From assembly GCF_029962835.1 (NCBI RefSeq), contig NC_080588.1:68168501-68232500 (forward strand): a stretch of DNA of 64,000 nt, written 5' to 3'. This document shows, piece by piece, positions 56,101 through 64,000 of this stretch; position 1 is the first letter of the stretch, and each line of letters opens with the position of its first letter. A program made the translations under genes and the position numbers. Source of the stretch: Magnolia sinica (Eukaryota; Streptophyta; Magnoliopsida; Magnoliales; Magnoliaceae). Below the pieces are notes generated by a model. That model did not search any database, was not told where the DNA came from, and saw only the letters and a list, made by a program, of their open reading frames with translations.

Positions 56101-57474
56101 GGATGCTATTTTGGATAATCAATACGATGCATCAAATCCCTATCCCCTCACAACCTTATCATCATTGGTTTTATAGAGGCGGCTTTTGCCTGGTTAGTGG
56201 CCTGAAAGAAGATCCTCGCGGTGGGTAATTTGCAAAGGAGATCTCTTATTCTTCTAAACATTTGTCTTATGTGTATGAAGGATGTAGAGTTTGATTGATC
56301 ATCTTTTTATCCATTGCCTATTTTCCAGGAGTGTGTGGGAGCACTTCTGTGTTTTTTTATACTACTTGGGTGATACCAAAGCCAATGGCTGATTTCATGT
56401 GGGCATGGCATGGGGATGGAGTTGGCAAAGCTAGTAAAGCTATGTGGAGGCTAACTGTCATGGTCGTTCTTTGGGTTATTTGGGTGCTAGGAATAGGTGT
56501 TGTGTTTTGAAATGAGAAAGTGGATGTTGAAGATGCTAGTAGGAAATTAAATTTCTGCTTTCAAGTTAGGCTGTACATGTTAAAGATATCCCAGCTACTG
56601 GTCTCTTATTTTAAGCTTGTTTTATCGGGTTGTTTTCTTTTCTCGCTTTTGCGAGTGTTTTAATAAAGTTTCTGTTATCTCTCAAAAAAAAAAAAAGAAG
56701 TAATTGCATACATGTATATGCAGGCTCTCCCTGCTACTCCACAACAACTACTTGAGCATGTCCTTCACCATTTGGTATGGCGGTGGTATATATGTGTGCC
56801 TTCATGCTTTAGTAGTTTCCCTAGAAACAAATGCTCCATGACCCTAACATGCCTGTCCTCTGGTGCAAAGCATGTAATAGTTAGGACTGGGGGTTTGATG
56901 TTAGGTGGGACCATGCTGCCATGTGAGTGGGAACCTCTGCCACGGCCGGATCTAGAAATCTGATAAAAGAGAAAGGTCGATTTCTGATGGGCAGTTGATT
57001 ATAAAACTTCTGTCAATCTAACATTTAAAAGCCAATCCCAAACAGTTGGAGAAATGCTAAGATGATCATGACGATCATAAGTGAAATTCTATGAACTTGG
57101 ACTTCAATAACTAACAGTCTTCAACAAATTCCAGTCATTTAAAGCAATATATGATTCAAAGCACAAGTAGATTAACAAGGATGTTTGTACTTTCCAAAGG
57201 ACGTGTCTCAGGTAGACTCACCAATCCAGCACCAGCATGGTCCCGGATAAACGCTGCGTCCTGGTAGCGTTCTTCTTCTACAGCTCTCTGCAGCAACAAA
57301 AGCTTTTAACCCCATGTGTGCTCATACATGAAAAGCTGAGATAAACACACTTCTTACATTGAGGCAAGAAATTGCTCTGCCCACAATATCGTTTCTTGCT
57401 GCTGCAGCGATTGCAACTTTGAGCTTAGCAGCATCTTCATAATCCTCTCGATGAACGGCATCGCTTAACTGGGA
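41023..57474 (-). CDS. EX1: EXECUTER1, plastid singlet-oxygen sensor; ten exons, 5' end outside
   Basis: Minus-strand join: 57474..57358, 57287..57222, 53900..53794, 49373..49292, 44537..43815, 43365..43242, 43039..42870, 41679..41605, 41324..41232, 41115..41023. It totals 1650 bp, 549 residues plus TAG; every junction is GT-AG and in phase. EX1 is a nuclear-encoded protein of the thylakoid grana margins. With EX2 it relays singlet-oxygen signals to the nucleus and is degraded by FtsH. Seen here: two UVR-like helices ([36 protein letters not shown]), the GWWAGISED block, an acidic middle, and the C-terminal SOS domain (DUF3506) with NPRWVDGEL, whose Trp corresponds to Arabidopsis W643. The [11 protein letters not shown] and [15 protein letters not shown] text favours EX1 over EX2. 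Arabidopsis EX1 has 684 residues; about 120-130 N-terminal ones (transit peptide) are missing. Confidence 0.93.
41232..41324 (-). CDS. EX1: EX1 exon: singlet-oxygen-sensing Trp
   Basis: This 93-bp exon reads [18 protein letters not shown], then [13 protein letters not shown]. The Trp codon at 41265-41267 aligns with Arabidopsis EX1 W643 when counted from the C-terminus; oxidation of that residue is reported to be needed for signalling. It is therefore intact here. Confidence 0.94.
41605..41679 (-). CDS. EX1: EX1 exon: [10 protein letters not shown] block
   Basis: This 75-bp exon reads [17 protein letters not shown] then IIPEEFGV, within the SOS domain. It is too short to stand out as an open frame. 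The acceptor is TTTCTGCAG and the donor GTATTTATTC. Confidence 0.93.
41889..41974. repeat. Poly-T, GT and CTT microsatellites in an EX1 intron
   Basis: T16 at 41889-41904, (GT)11 at 41905-41926 and CTT units at about 41950-41974. The Cys-Val and Lys-rich frames across it are repeat translations. Confidence 0.9.
42715..42830 (-). mobile_element. Possible SINE-like fragment in an EX1 intron
   Basis: On the minus strand a B-box-like AGGGTTTAATCCCTGG is followed by a poly-A-like tail (T-rich on plus, 42719-42755). An A box is less clear (GATGGATAGTGTAGTGTG). It may be a SINE 3' part. Confidence 0.35.
42870..43039 (-). CDS. EX1: EX1 exon: start of the SOS (DUF3506) domain
   Basis: This 170-bp exon reads [20 protein letters not shown], then [17 protein letters not shown] and [19 protein letters not shown]. 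It is the most conserved part of the family. The donor is GTATTGTG. Confidence 0.95.
43242..43365 (-). CDS. EX1: EX1 exon: SQAQNRQ block
   Basis: This 124-bp exon reads [20 protein letters not shown], then [15 protein letters not shown] and DPLN, with the following Gly codon split. The acceptor is GATCATGCAG and the donor [17 protein letters not shown] is a hallmark of EX1. Confidence 0.93.
43815..44537 (-). CDS. EX1: EX1 exon: acidic central region
   Basis: This is the largest exon (723 bp, 241 codons). It starts [17 protein letters not shown] and contains [20 protein letters not shown], long Glu/Asp tracts, [29 protein letters not shown] and [12 protein letters not shown]. It ends at ISREKIPAK before GTTGGTTT. 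The in-frame codons upstream of 44537 are intron read-through. Confidence 0.93.
46041..46502 (+). repeat. 5' LTR of the TRIM-like element
   Basis: This 462-bp LTR shares TTTACTATTTTTTG, GGGGCTGATTTAAAGATG, ATTTTCTATATTTGCTTTTA, AAGTG.G.GTTCTTTTCTTAAG and a TTGATATC...ATTGATT. end with the 3' LTR. It is shorter by about 100 bp, mainly one gap after CCATTTTAGG. Confidence 0.85.
46506..46517 (+). other. Primer-binding site (initiator Met tRNA)
   Basis: TGGTATCAGAGC lies 3 bp after the 5' LTR. It is the standard plant retroelement primer site, complementary to the 3' end of tRNA-iMet. Confidence 0.85.
47169..47731 (+). repeat. 3' LTR of the TRIM-like element
   Basis: This 563-bp LTR carries an extra block (GATTGATTTGAAGTCAACTA to CTTACTTAGGGTTAGGGGG) missing or deleted in the 5' LTR. 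The many differences between the LTRs indicate an old insertion. Confidence 0.85.
49292..49373 (-). CDS. EX1: EX1 exon: [15 protein letters not shown] block
   Basis: This 82-bp exon completes the split Arg codon and reads [20 protein letters not shown] then EGEYKQQ. The acceptor is TTCTCTCAG and the donor GTATATTTC. It precedes the largest visible intron (4754 bp), which houses the long-TIR element with a nested LTR element. Confidence 0.92.
50770..51200 (+). pseudogene. LINE C-terminal (zf-RVT-like) fragment in an EX1 intron
   Basis: The 107-codon frame from 50797 reads [20 protein letters not shown], then IDHMLLLY and [12 protein letters not shown]. This resembles the C..C...ES.DHL...C zinc-binding C-terminal part of plant L1-type LINE polyproteins, but the key Cys pattern is incomplete. 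It is a remnant without reverse transcriptase. Confidence 0.4.
51505..51894. repeat. Miniature element with ACTCT...GCACTT ends
   Basis: The left end (GACACTCTAGAAGC... GCATGCACTTTGAAACTG) and right end (inverted: GATGCTCAGGCAGAGAGTG, GGCACGCACTTAGAAATT) are inverted copies. Related single ends lie at 7391-7440, 15178-15222 and 19725-19815. No protein is encoded. The superfamily is not determined. Confidence 0.4.
52177..52973. mobile_element. hAT-like element, copy 3, longest, with PPR-like pieces and promoter-like DNA
   Basis: The ends are TGGGGGTGTACACAAACCG and ...CGATGTACAACCCTA, with perfect 8-bp duplications GTCTTAGC (52169-52176 and 52974-52981). The 797-bp copy is in the opposite orientation to copy 2. 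On the plus strand: a telobox-rich, CT-rich leader (AAACCCTAACCCGAG; CTCTCTCTCTAGTC), then [18 protein letters not shown] (from 52575), a donor-like AG/GTATGT at 52641, [10 protein letters not shown] (from 52682), and [15 protein letters not shown] (52744-52788). These match the VFDEM and A..F.EM signatures of PPR repeats. It lies in an EX1 intron. No transposase is encoded. Confidence 0.8.
52575..52788 (+). pseudogene. Captured PPR-like gene fragment inside hAT copy 3
   Basis: Three short reading pieces with PPR-repeat signatures lie in order on one strand: [19 protein letters not shown] and AVQAFVEM. The first is followed by a consensus splice donor. The same first piece occurs in copy 2 with Arg for His and a matching donor. 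Stops between the pieces mean no functional PPR protein. PPR proteins normally bind organelle RNA; this fragment has far too few repeats. Confidence 0.55.
53010..53300. repeat. Type-II fold-back repeat, EX1 intron
   Basis: CACCATGGTGTCTATATACC at the left and inverted ATACAGCACTATGGGCCCCAC at the right frame a shorter body with AGTGTGGCCCACCTGAG. It resembles 48095-48545 and 63040-63480 more than the 0-23-kb family. Confidence 0.45.
53794..53900 (-). CDS. EX1: EX1 exon: GWWAG block
   Basis: This 107-bp exon reads [16 protein letters not shown], then [19 protein letters not shown], with the last Arg codon split over the next 4.4-kb intron. The acceptor is GCCTGCAG and the donor GTAAGATC. Confidence 0.92.
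54290..54370 (-). mobile_element. Possible SINE-like (tRNA-related) fragment
   Basis: The minus strand has an A-box-like AGCTCAATTGTTGACAGG and a B-box-like CGGGTTCCAGCC about 35 bp later, similar in plan to the fragment at 36905. No full tRNA fold is apparent. Confidence 0.35.
55300..55545 (+). pseudogene. LINE C-terminal tail fragment
   Basis: The reading pieces [29 protein letters not shown] and [14 protein letters not shown] match the W..ERN.R.F tail of plant L1-type polyproteins. This tail lies before, not after, the reverse transcriptase end at 55556, so it belongs to another insertion or a rearranged copy. Confidence 0.4.
55556..56696 (+). mobile_element. 5'-truncated L1-type LINE with poly-A tail, in EX1 intron
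   Basis: [19 protein letters not shown], then [20 protein letters not shown] is the standard end of the plant LINE reverse-transcriptase region. Frameshifted zf-RVT parts follow ([46 protein letters not shown]). The 3' end has AATAAA at 56662-56667 and A13 at 56684-56696. It inserted in the direction opposite to EX1. It is coding-dead because of frameshifts and stops. GAAGTAAT occurs after the tail and at about 54987, which might be target duplication traces. Confidence 0.75.
57222..57287 (-). CDS. EX1: EX1 exon: second UVR-like segment
   Basis: This 66-bp exon reads [19 protein letters not shown] then AGL. The acceptor is TTGCTGCAG and the donor GTGAGTC. It is followed by a 3.3-kb intron that holds two LINE pieces. 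Confidence 0.92.
57358..57474 (-). CDS. EX1: EX1 exon: first UVR-like segment
   Basis: This 117-bp exon follows the acceptor GTTTCAACAG and starts [20 protein letters not shown]. It ends ...AISCLN before GTAAGAAG. It begins exactly where Arabidopsis EX1 has [18 protein letters not shown], so one upstream exon coding the N-terminus is expected. The 70-bp intron after it is the shortest in the gene. Confidence 0.92.
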
Positions 57475-57529
57475 CTGTTGAAACAAGCCATCATGTAGAT
57501 TGCATTAAAAAAACAACAACATATACACA

Positions 57530-58380
57530 ATACACTTCAGTGATGATTTTGTTTTCCCTTTGATGAATGAATTTTTTTAAGGATGTGTGGATTATTTTAT
57601 TCAAAAGAGAAGAAAAAACAGCAACCAGAGAAACAAGAAAGGGGGAAAGATCTCACTACCAAGGAGGTGCAAAGTGATGCAAGACAGATGGCCTAAACTA
57701 GGATGATGCAAATAAATTAACTAACAGATTACCAAAATAAATCGAAGCATAAAATAAAGCCAATCTACCACAAATCTAGAGAAATCAAATATTCAATCAA
57801 GCTCAAGTTCAATACGACATCACAATCCCGCAAAATAGATCCTCCAATGGCCCAATGGAAGGTAGAACTTCCATCTAGCATAGGATCGTTCTAGATTCGA
57901 GGATTCAATTGCGCTTTGCTAGGGTTTGAATGGATCAGGGTTTGGGTTTGGAAATAAAATTTTGAGAATTTAGGGTTTTATAAAAAGCTAGGGCTAAGGT
58001 TAGGGTTATATAAAATAGAAAAGAAGAGAAAATTATCAACGCGGGGGAGGTCGATCAACTGTACAGTCGTTGTATGGATAGATCCATGCCATGTACCAGA
58101 ATGTTCGTACAGTCGTATGGACGGTGTGGTGGGACTAAGTCGATTCGGTCGGTGATGGGTTGGATTAACGATGGAGTTAGGGTTTAAGAAAGAAGAAGGA
58201 AAATTTCAATGGAGGAAGAGGGTTTGAGAGAGAGAAGAAAGAAATACCTGAATAGGAATAAGAAACATAATTTGGAATTACTCCAATGGCTTCACACTAA
58301 ATTCCATTCACAAGAAGTTTTCTTGCTCAAAGAAGCAACGTAGAGAAATTTCATTCAATATGTCCATCATCCCAAGTCTC
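57530..58380. other. 5' side of visible EX1 exons, no exon recognised
   Basis: The stretch contains AACCCTAA-like text and CT-rich pieces on the minus strand (about 57900-58260) that look like a plant gene leader, and a donor-like CAG/GTATTT at about 58255. None encodes the expected N-terminal EX1 sequence (an acidic DWDW.RW segment). It may be a 5'UTR, another gene's promoter, or LTR sequence. Confidence 0.3.
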
Positions 58381-58386
58381 AAACAA

Positions 58387-58389
<3 letters not shown>

Positions 58390-58417
<28 letters not shown>
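58390..58417. repeat. TA microsatellite
   Basis: An uninterrupted TA run of about 28 bp. Confidence 0.9.
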
Positions 58418-58421
<4 letters not shown>

Positions 58422-58879
58422 CGTAAGTCTAGAACTATTCTTGACCGTCCGAATCTATTAACAGTCAAGATCAAAAATAAATCTCTAACAACCTGAAATA
58501 AAACCGAAAAAAAAAGCAAGAATAAATATGTGCCACACAGCACAAGGATGATCTCCAACGTGCAACAGATACATCCACACGTGATCAACAGCCTGGATGA
58601 ACGTGTCCACGACTCAGATGTGCAAACTAGAGTGCCCGTACACCTAAACCCGAGTCTCCGAACATATCCATCAATCCGGATCACCAAACTGATGTGTCTA
58701 AGATATCTAATGGCATGGTCTAACGTTTGTAATGTCCAGATGTAGTCCAGGTCAAGCTAGGTGACGTCCAAACCGTCCAAAGATGTATCAATCAATTTCA
58801 ACTAAGCAGCCCGAATGCATCTTCCCACTATGGGGTTTTCGAAGATGCACAACCATGTATGTGGAGTCTTTAAAGCGGC

Positions 58880-59250
58880 TATGAACTCGAATTATGTCCA
58901 TTGGGCCCCATGTAATGATCATACAACCATAATGAAGCTGGGGCTAAGCCTCAACTCTCCTCCTCCTCTGATAAACTCGTGTAGGTGCTTGGATGCTCTC
59001 ATCACAAAGACCCCAAACAAATTGACTAGCAACACTCCTCTAACACTAGCTACACAACAAAAGCTCCCCTCAATTGGATTGAAAAAGGGCACTAAGAATT
59101 CCCAAAAACAACTTGTGTTGCTTGCCCCATTCAACCACCCAACTGTTAATCTTTCTGAAGATTGTTGCCTCTGCCCATGCCTTACTCTCGAAATTTTTGT
59201 TGTCTCTTCAGCCAAATACGACATAGGCCAACCTTGATGGTTAAGTTTCA
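58880..59250 (-). pseudogene. LINE-tail-like remnant
   Basis: In one minus frame LAYVVFG, a stop, RDNKNFESKAWAEATIFRKI, then NSWVVEWG resembles the C-terminal tail of L1-type LINEs (..W..RN...F..K). It may belong with the zf-RVT-like piece at 60000-60470, separated by the LTR-like block between them. Confidence 0.35.
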
Positions 59251-59284
59251 AAGAACCCTTCCGAGAGGCCCCCCAAGCAACTGA

Positions 59285-59995
59285 TGCAAGAACATGTGAT
59301 AACCTAACCCTAGATGCATGTATAATCAGGTTAAAGAATATTCAAATAAATATGTCAATTAACTAATTGTTTCTAAACAAAGGGATTAGATAAATCTCAA
59401 CACAAAGATGAGGTTATTCCGTCAGGATCATGCCCCTTAGCACAAGATCACGTAAACAGTAAAAAAGGGAGGACCTTGGGATATGAGGATATCCCGGATC
59501 TAGCATAAGTCAGTCCACGAGTAAGCTTAGATCTGATTCCACTGACTAACTATCCCTCTTCTCCGTTCGAACTAGAAAGGGGTATCCAAAAAGAAACAAA
59601 AGGAGTGAAGGATGAGGGGTTCGAGATGAAGAAGGTATACGTCCTTTGTTGTCAAAAGAAAAGGAGGAGGATGATTCTTACCTTTTCCTGCACTTCGAAG
59701 ATCTTAAAAAGAAGGAAACCTGAAATCGGGAGAATCCTCGACACCCAATGGTCAATCCTGAAACTCTAATCTCTTGAATAAAGAGAAAGAAAATAGACGA
59801 ATTCTTATTCATTTAATCATAACGAAAATAGGGTTCCTCACAACGTATATATATAAGCTATGGAAAAAGTAAAAGTGCACTAAAGGCCCTGGAAAAAAGA
59901 AAAATAACAAAAAGACGAAAAATAAAGAAAGTTGCAATAAGGCCCCTGAAACAAGAAAAATAACAAAAAAGTCCAAAACTAAAACACTCATGTGG
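59285..59995 (-). mobile_element. LTR-like block between two LINE pieces
   Basis: Read on the minus strand it has a TATA-like AGCTTATATATATACG followed about 60 bp later by CTCTTTATTCAAGAGATTAG and purine/pyrimidine-rich leader DNA, as in an LTR promoter. No paired LTR, primer site or verified target duplication was found, so solo LTR is a guess. Confidence 0.3.
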
Positions 59996-59999
59996 TAGG

Positions 60000-60470
60000 G
60001 TGTGAAATCCGACCCATGGATCTATGGTTGGGGTGAACATGCTGCTCTTATACTCGTAGCATGTCAGAAAGTGGGTCCGATGAACCTGTCGTCTATCTAC
60101 ATCAACTCCACCGCTCTGGTACTCTGTCAGCGACGCCTCCTCCTCTGGTACACTCTAAAGGAAGCACCACTGATGTCCGCATCAACAACACTCCACAATC
60201 CCACAATGCAATCCACCACTGACTTAAGAACAACCAATTGGATCCCAGATTTTCTGAACACACCGACCCAAATTTGCCAAGCCACTTTGCAGTGCGAGAA
60301 GAGGCAAGGAACGTTCTCCTCATCAGCAGAACACATAACGGATCTATTCGACAAGGTAATGCCTCTAGTTTGGAGATAATTTAAATCTAGCATCTTATCC
60401 CAACAAACTAGACAACAAAAGACACTAACATTCGAAGGTGCCCTAACCAGTCAAATGACATGAGTCCAAG
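60000..60470 (-). pseudogene. LINE zf-RVT fragment
   Basis: The minus strand reads RAPSNVSVFCCLVCWDKML, then LNYLQTRGITL and MCSADEENVPCLFSHCKVAW and QIWVGVFR. This matches the ...R..VMC....E...HLF.HC..A..IW zinc-binding region near the C-terminus of plant L1-type LINEs. Stops interrupt it. Confidence 0.6.
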
Positions 60471-62990
60471 CAAGAAGATCAAGAGTTAAACTGAATAATT
60501 TGGCAACTCCAATAATTTGGCAATTCCAATCATTATCAAGAGAAGTTAGAATCCGAGGAGCCCACATGAACAAAGAGGGATCCAAGTCCTAGAGCATCAT
60601 CTCTGGTCTCCTCAACACTACTTTTGGAGCTTTTGGCATGATAGAAATTCTTTTATTTACAACACCATAGCTGTCAATGTTTCTAGGATGTTTTTTTTTT
60701 GCTCAATAAAAGTAATACCATGGGTAGAGAGGAATGACAAGAGATTTTGAGGGGAGATCAAGTAATCATGAGGAAGCAAATATCAGTAAAGCTATATTCG
60801 TGTGATAGAAGTGATTTTTTTTTTTTTTTTTCCTTTCAAGCTTCATATAATATTGACAATCCCAGAAGATAGACTCTTGGAGAATTGACACTGATAAAAC
60901 TACATATTGGCATTGACCCTTATTTTTCACCTGCTCACCAAATTTGATCCTCCATTGCCCCCTCCATATGGTGTCCAAATCCTCTTCCTTGGGAACAAGT
61001 GTCACTTGCTTCACTCTGAATAGAGAACTCCATAGTCCACACCATGGTCCTAAATATCATCAAATGCCAAGTCTTCTCAATAATGGTGGAGTGCAAAACA
61101 AGTTACTGGGTAAGCCACACTCAGAACCGATATTTGAAATCATGGTTCATGCTAGAGGTCTAAATTATCCCACTCACCTAACCCTTTCCCCCTCGACATG
61201 TTTTCTAAAATCCCAAGAGGAGAACATCCCTTCTTCCTTTTGTAATAGAAGATGATCCCTTATTCACAAAGAGGCTAAAGGATGATAATCTATCAAGGTC
61301 ACGATTTTCTGACTCAGTCACTCGGACTAACTCGAGTTGAGTCGTAGGCTCGTAGCGGATGAGTTGGAGGTGACTCAGCCAATTCACCTTCTATTTCCAA
61401 TTCTAACAAATACAACCCATGTTTCAGTAACCAAACCATTGGTTCGTTGATTCACATCTTGGATGGACATGCCCTAAAAAAATTCCAGCTTGTAACAATT
61501 TAGCAACCTGAATTATTTCAGTTGAATGTGTCCTGTTGTCTTAACAGCCTATTTGAGTATCTACAGGCCATCGATCTGGATATTATTTGGAGTATGGTCT
61601 ATATGGTCCATACTCTGCTTGCCAAAACTAAAAACCCATGGGCACACCTGTGTGCATGGTGTCTGCATGGCAAACACAAAGCAAGCGACTGTTTTCTACA
61701 ATTCTCATGGGTTGACTCGACTTGACTCAACCAAATCATCTGAGTCTGTAATTGACTCAACTAAGTCAGACAAGTCAACCCAGGTCAACACCACAGTATA
61801 AGACTCATGGTGTTGAACTGGATTGGCCTTAGCCGAGTCTGAGTCGCGTCAAACTCAAACAAGTCATCGAACCATGGTTAAGGTGTCAAACGTAACCCCC
61901 TAAGAATGTGAGATGACATTCTATAACGTATGTATAACTTTATTAATTAATGCGCATTCCCACTTATATTCGTATCTTTATTAAATAAAGCTTTGATTTA
62001 TACTCAATTAAAAGAACTTGTGAATAGGCTTCCATACAAGGCAGGGGTTAAAAATCAGCTTAAATTATACCATACAGGTCACCAACAAAACCAATGCAAA
62101 ACTGCCATATCAGGTACTGCCCAAAACAGACCAATAACAGTTGTTTTTCAATTCCAACAAGTGGGGCCCATGGACAGGTGATCCAAAACATTGTTATGTA
62201 GTGTCCCACCATAGATCAACTATTCCCAAGGAAACTCTTCAGGATTACAATCTTAGCCTTCCTATCTGTAGCCAACATATAGATGGCTAAGAAGAGAAAT
62301 ACAACAACTGTCTATACTCAAATTTGTTGTTAGATGGGGAAGGATGCAGATTGCATGGTGACCCTGCTGCCACCGACCTCCGCAATGACCCAACATAGCG
62401 GGATTTGATTGGGTCATGTGCCGCTGTCACAGATGGAGCCCATGCAAAGCATGTTTTAAAGTTGTTAGGTCAAGTATGTACTCAACCGAGCCCATCTCTA
62501 ATAGGGGCGAGGGCCAATCGAATCCCGCAATGTCAGGTCACCATGGAGGTCAATGGTGCCAGGGTCACCACGCACTCCATGTCCATTAAGGAATGGGGCT
62601 AGGCTCTTCTGTTAGTTTTACCACTATTTTGAAAATGGTGGTGACTCATCCTCGCAAAGGGCACAAATTTCCAGCCATCCCAATTGTCTATCCCACCGTG
62701 GACAGAGCATATCTCTTAAATCACATTAATCAAGCAATCCTAAGCATCCACTTAATGCCTATCAAATGGATGGTTAAAAGTAGAACAGTGAGTGGTACAA
62801 ATTCGAGGGAAAATTCAAAAGGTTAATATTATTTTCTCGGTGCAACTTTTTGTCATGCTCCATCCATAGTTGGCCCATCAACTAGGACAGTCTTGAATCT
62901 CTGGATTGTCATAAACTAACAAAGAAGTCTAGCCTGATTCCCGAATTGAAATGATTCAATAAAGTGAATGGTAAGCTAATTTAGCATACT
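60471..62990. other. Gene-free stretch
   Basis: No exon of EX1 or any other gene was recognised. A T16 run lies at 60815-60830. The stretch at 61690-61870 repeats GACTCAACT/GAGTCA-type motifs. 62390-62460 and 62700-62810 share text with 26180-26240 and 5083-5180 respectively. Confidence 0.4.
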
Positions 62991-63007
62991 GTTCAGCAGT
63001 TATTCAT

Positions 63008-63009
<2 letters not shown>

Positions 63010-63038
<29 letters not shown>
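63010..63038. repeat. TA microsatellite
   Basis: A pure TA run at the left edge of the type-II fold-back copy. Confidence 0.9.
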
Positions 63039-63039
<1 letters not shown>

Positions 63040-63043
<4 letters not shown>

Positions 63044-63480
63044 AGTTGTTTGTGGGGCCAATTCGATGTGTGGCTAGCAACCAAACCTTGCACCAGGTGT
63101 GCTTCACCATGAAGATATGACACCCCAAAAATAAGGCTGACCAAAAACTTAAGTGGGCCATATAATAGGAAAATGTAAAAACATGCCCAAAACTGCTAAA
63201 TTCAAGCAGTGCGGACCACCTAAGTTTTGGATCAACCTGATTTTTTGTGTGTCCCTTCATCTTGTTAACACCTTATGAATGTGTTGGATGGGTAGATAGA
63301 TGCAACCATGGGTCCCAAACACAATGGTGGGGGTCCTCCCACATTGTTCCCATTATTGCGGCCTTAGTTTTGTTTCAGCCTGATTTTTGGACTAAAGGCC
63401 AACCATTGTAGGATGCACTCAATGGACAAAACAGATGTCAGATACACATCATGGGCAGTCCCCACCCAGCAGTCCTCTAT
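63040..63480. repeat. Type-II fold-back repeat copy
   Basis: Left arm: TTTGTGGGGCCAATTCGATG, CTTAAGTGGGCCATATAATA. Centre: AGTTTTGGATCAACCTGATT and GTGTTGGATGGGTAGATAG. Right arm: AACACAATGGTGGGGGTCC to ATACACATCATGGGCAGTCC. It shares the ground plan of the main family but differs in the arms. Confidence 0.5.
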
Positions 63481-63842
63481 GAAGCCTCGGCAAGTCATAC
63501 AGGGGTGACTCCGTCTGAACCACCCCAATTCATGTTGGGGACAGTTTGGACCGGGTTGCCCCATAATACTGTATACAAGTAGTATGTGCCAGATTGTCTG
63601 GGGATGAAACCAGCACATATCAGGTGATTCACAGAAGTTTCAGCCAATACTTTAAACCTTGATATAGAGGTGGATCCACTGCTCACACTCATCTAGGGGG
63701 ATCATGGCGACAATTGATGCAATGGCAACAATGGCCAAGCCACATAGGCTCAGTTTAAAATTTTAAGCAACTCACAATATCCACTCAATATTTTCACAAT
63801 GAATCATCAAGTGACAAAAGTGCAATCAAATAGTTAATAAGG

Positions 63843-63845
<3 letters not shown>

Positions 63846-63893
<48 letters not shown>
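63846..63893. repeat. TC microsatellite, (TC)24
   Basis: A perfect 48-bp dinucleotide run, the longest in the window. Confidence 0.95.
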
Positions 63894-63898
<5 letters not shown>

Positions 63899-64000
63899 CA
63901 TCAGCTTCTCTTCACAGTCCATGACTCACCAGGGTCCTAACAAACACAATTCACCAATTTCAGACTACCACTTTCAATCAGAGGCAGTGATTCATCAGTT

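Noticed and set aside
57475-64000. Search for EX1 exon 1 on the minus strand
   Set aside because: No segment encoding the expected acidic DWDW-type sequence or a transit peptide joined to a suitable donor was found, so no exon is claimed.

Overview
The window is nuclear DNA from a flowering plant. The evidence is split genes with GT-AG introns, plant-specific genes (EXECUTER1 and a small conserved plant protein), plant L1-type and RTE-type LINEs, hAT and PIF/Harbinger non-autonomous elements, and an LTR element primed by initiator-Met tRNA. TE-swollen introns and hundreds of degenerate copies of GGGCCCAC...TGATGTATGTG-type repeats resemble magnoliid genomes (Magnoliaceae, Lauraceae or Calycanthaceae). 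That placement is inference, not proof.

Only two protein-coding genes are well supported, both on the minus strand. (1) At 9.69-13.80 kb, with a TATA box near 14.72 kb, lies a two-exon gene for a 169-aa conserved plant protein of unknown function. Its single coding intron is 3.6 kb long and holds a decayed RTE LINE. (2) At 41.0-57.5 kb lie ten coding exons of EXECUTER1, the plastid singlet-oxygen sensor. They give 549 residues with all joins in phase and the stop codon present. The first exon (transit peptide and N-terminus) was not found and probably lies beyond 64 kb. Its introns carry a MULE-like long-TIR element containing a complete short LTR element, a hAT element carrying PPR-like coding pieces, and several LINE fragments.

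The rest is repeat DNA. 0-4.4 kb and 15-23.6 kb are nearly tiled by one fold-back family of about 330-450 bp (roughly 20 copies or pieces), whose two arms are inverted copies of each other around an asymmetric centre. 15.2-17.1 kb is a tandem pair of these sharing an end, with a hAT element nested inside. 17.1, 21.6 and 35.0 kb hold three PIF/Harbinger-like elements. 23.6-28.4 kb and 30.3-34.8 kb are mostly gene-poor AT-rich DNA with an inverted pair of LTR-like repeats and a cluster of CACGTG boxes. 36-39 kb holds recent local duplications and the second hAT copy. 57.5-64 kb, 5' of the visible EXECUTER1 exons, has LINE remnants, an LTR-like block and microsatellites.

The most unusual items are the hAT family with captured PPR-like exons (three copies, two with perfect 8-bp target duplications), the dense fold-back family, and the nested elements in the EXECUTER1 intron.
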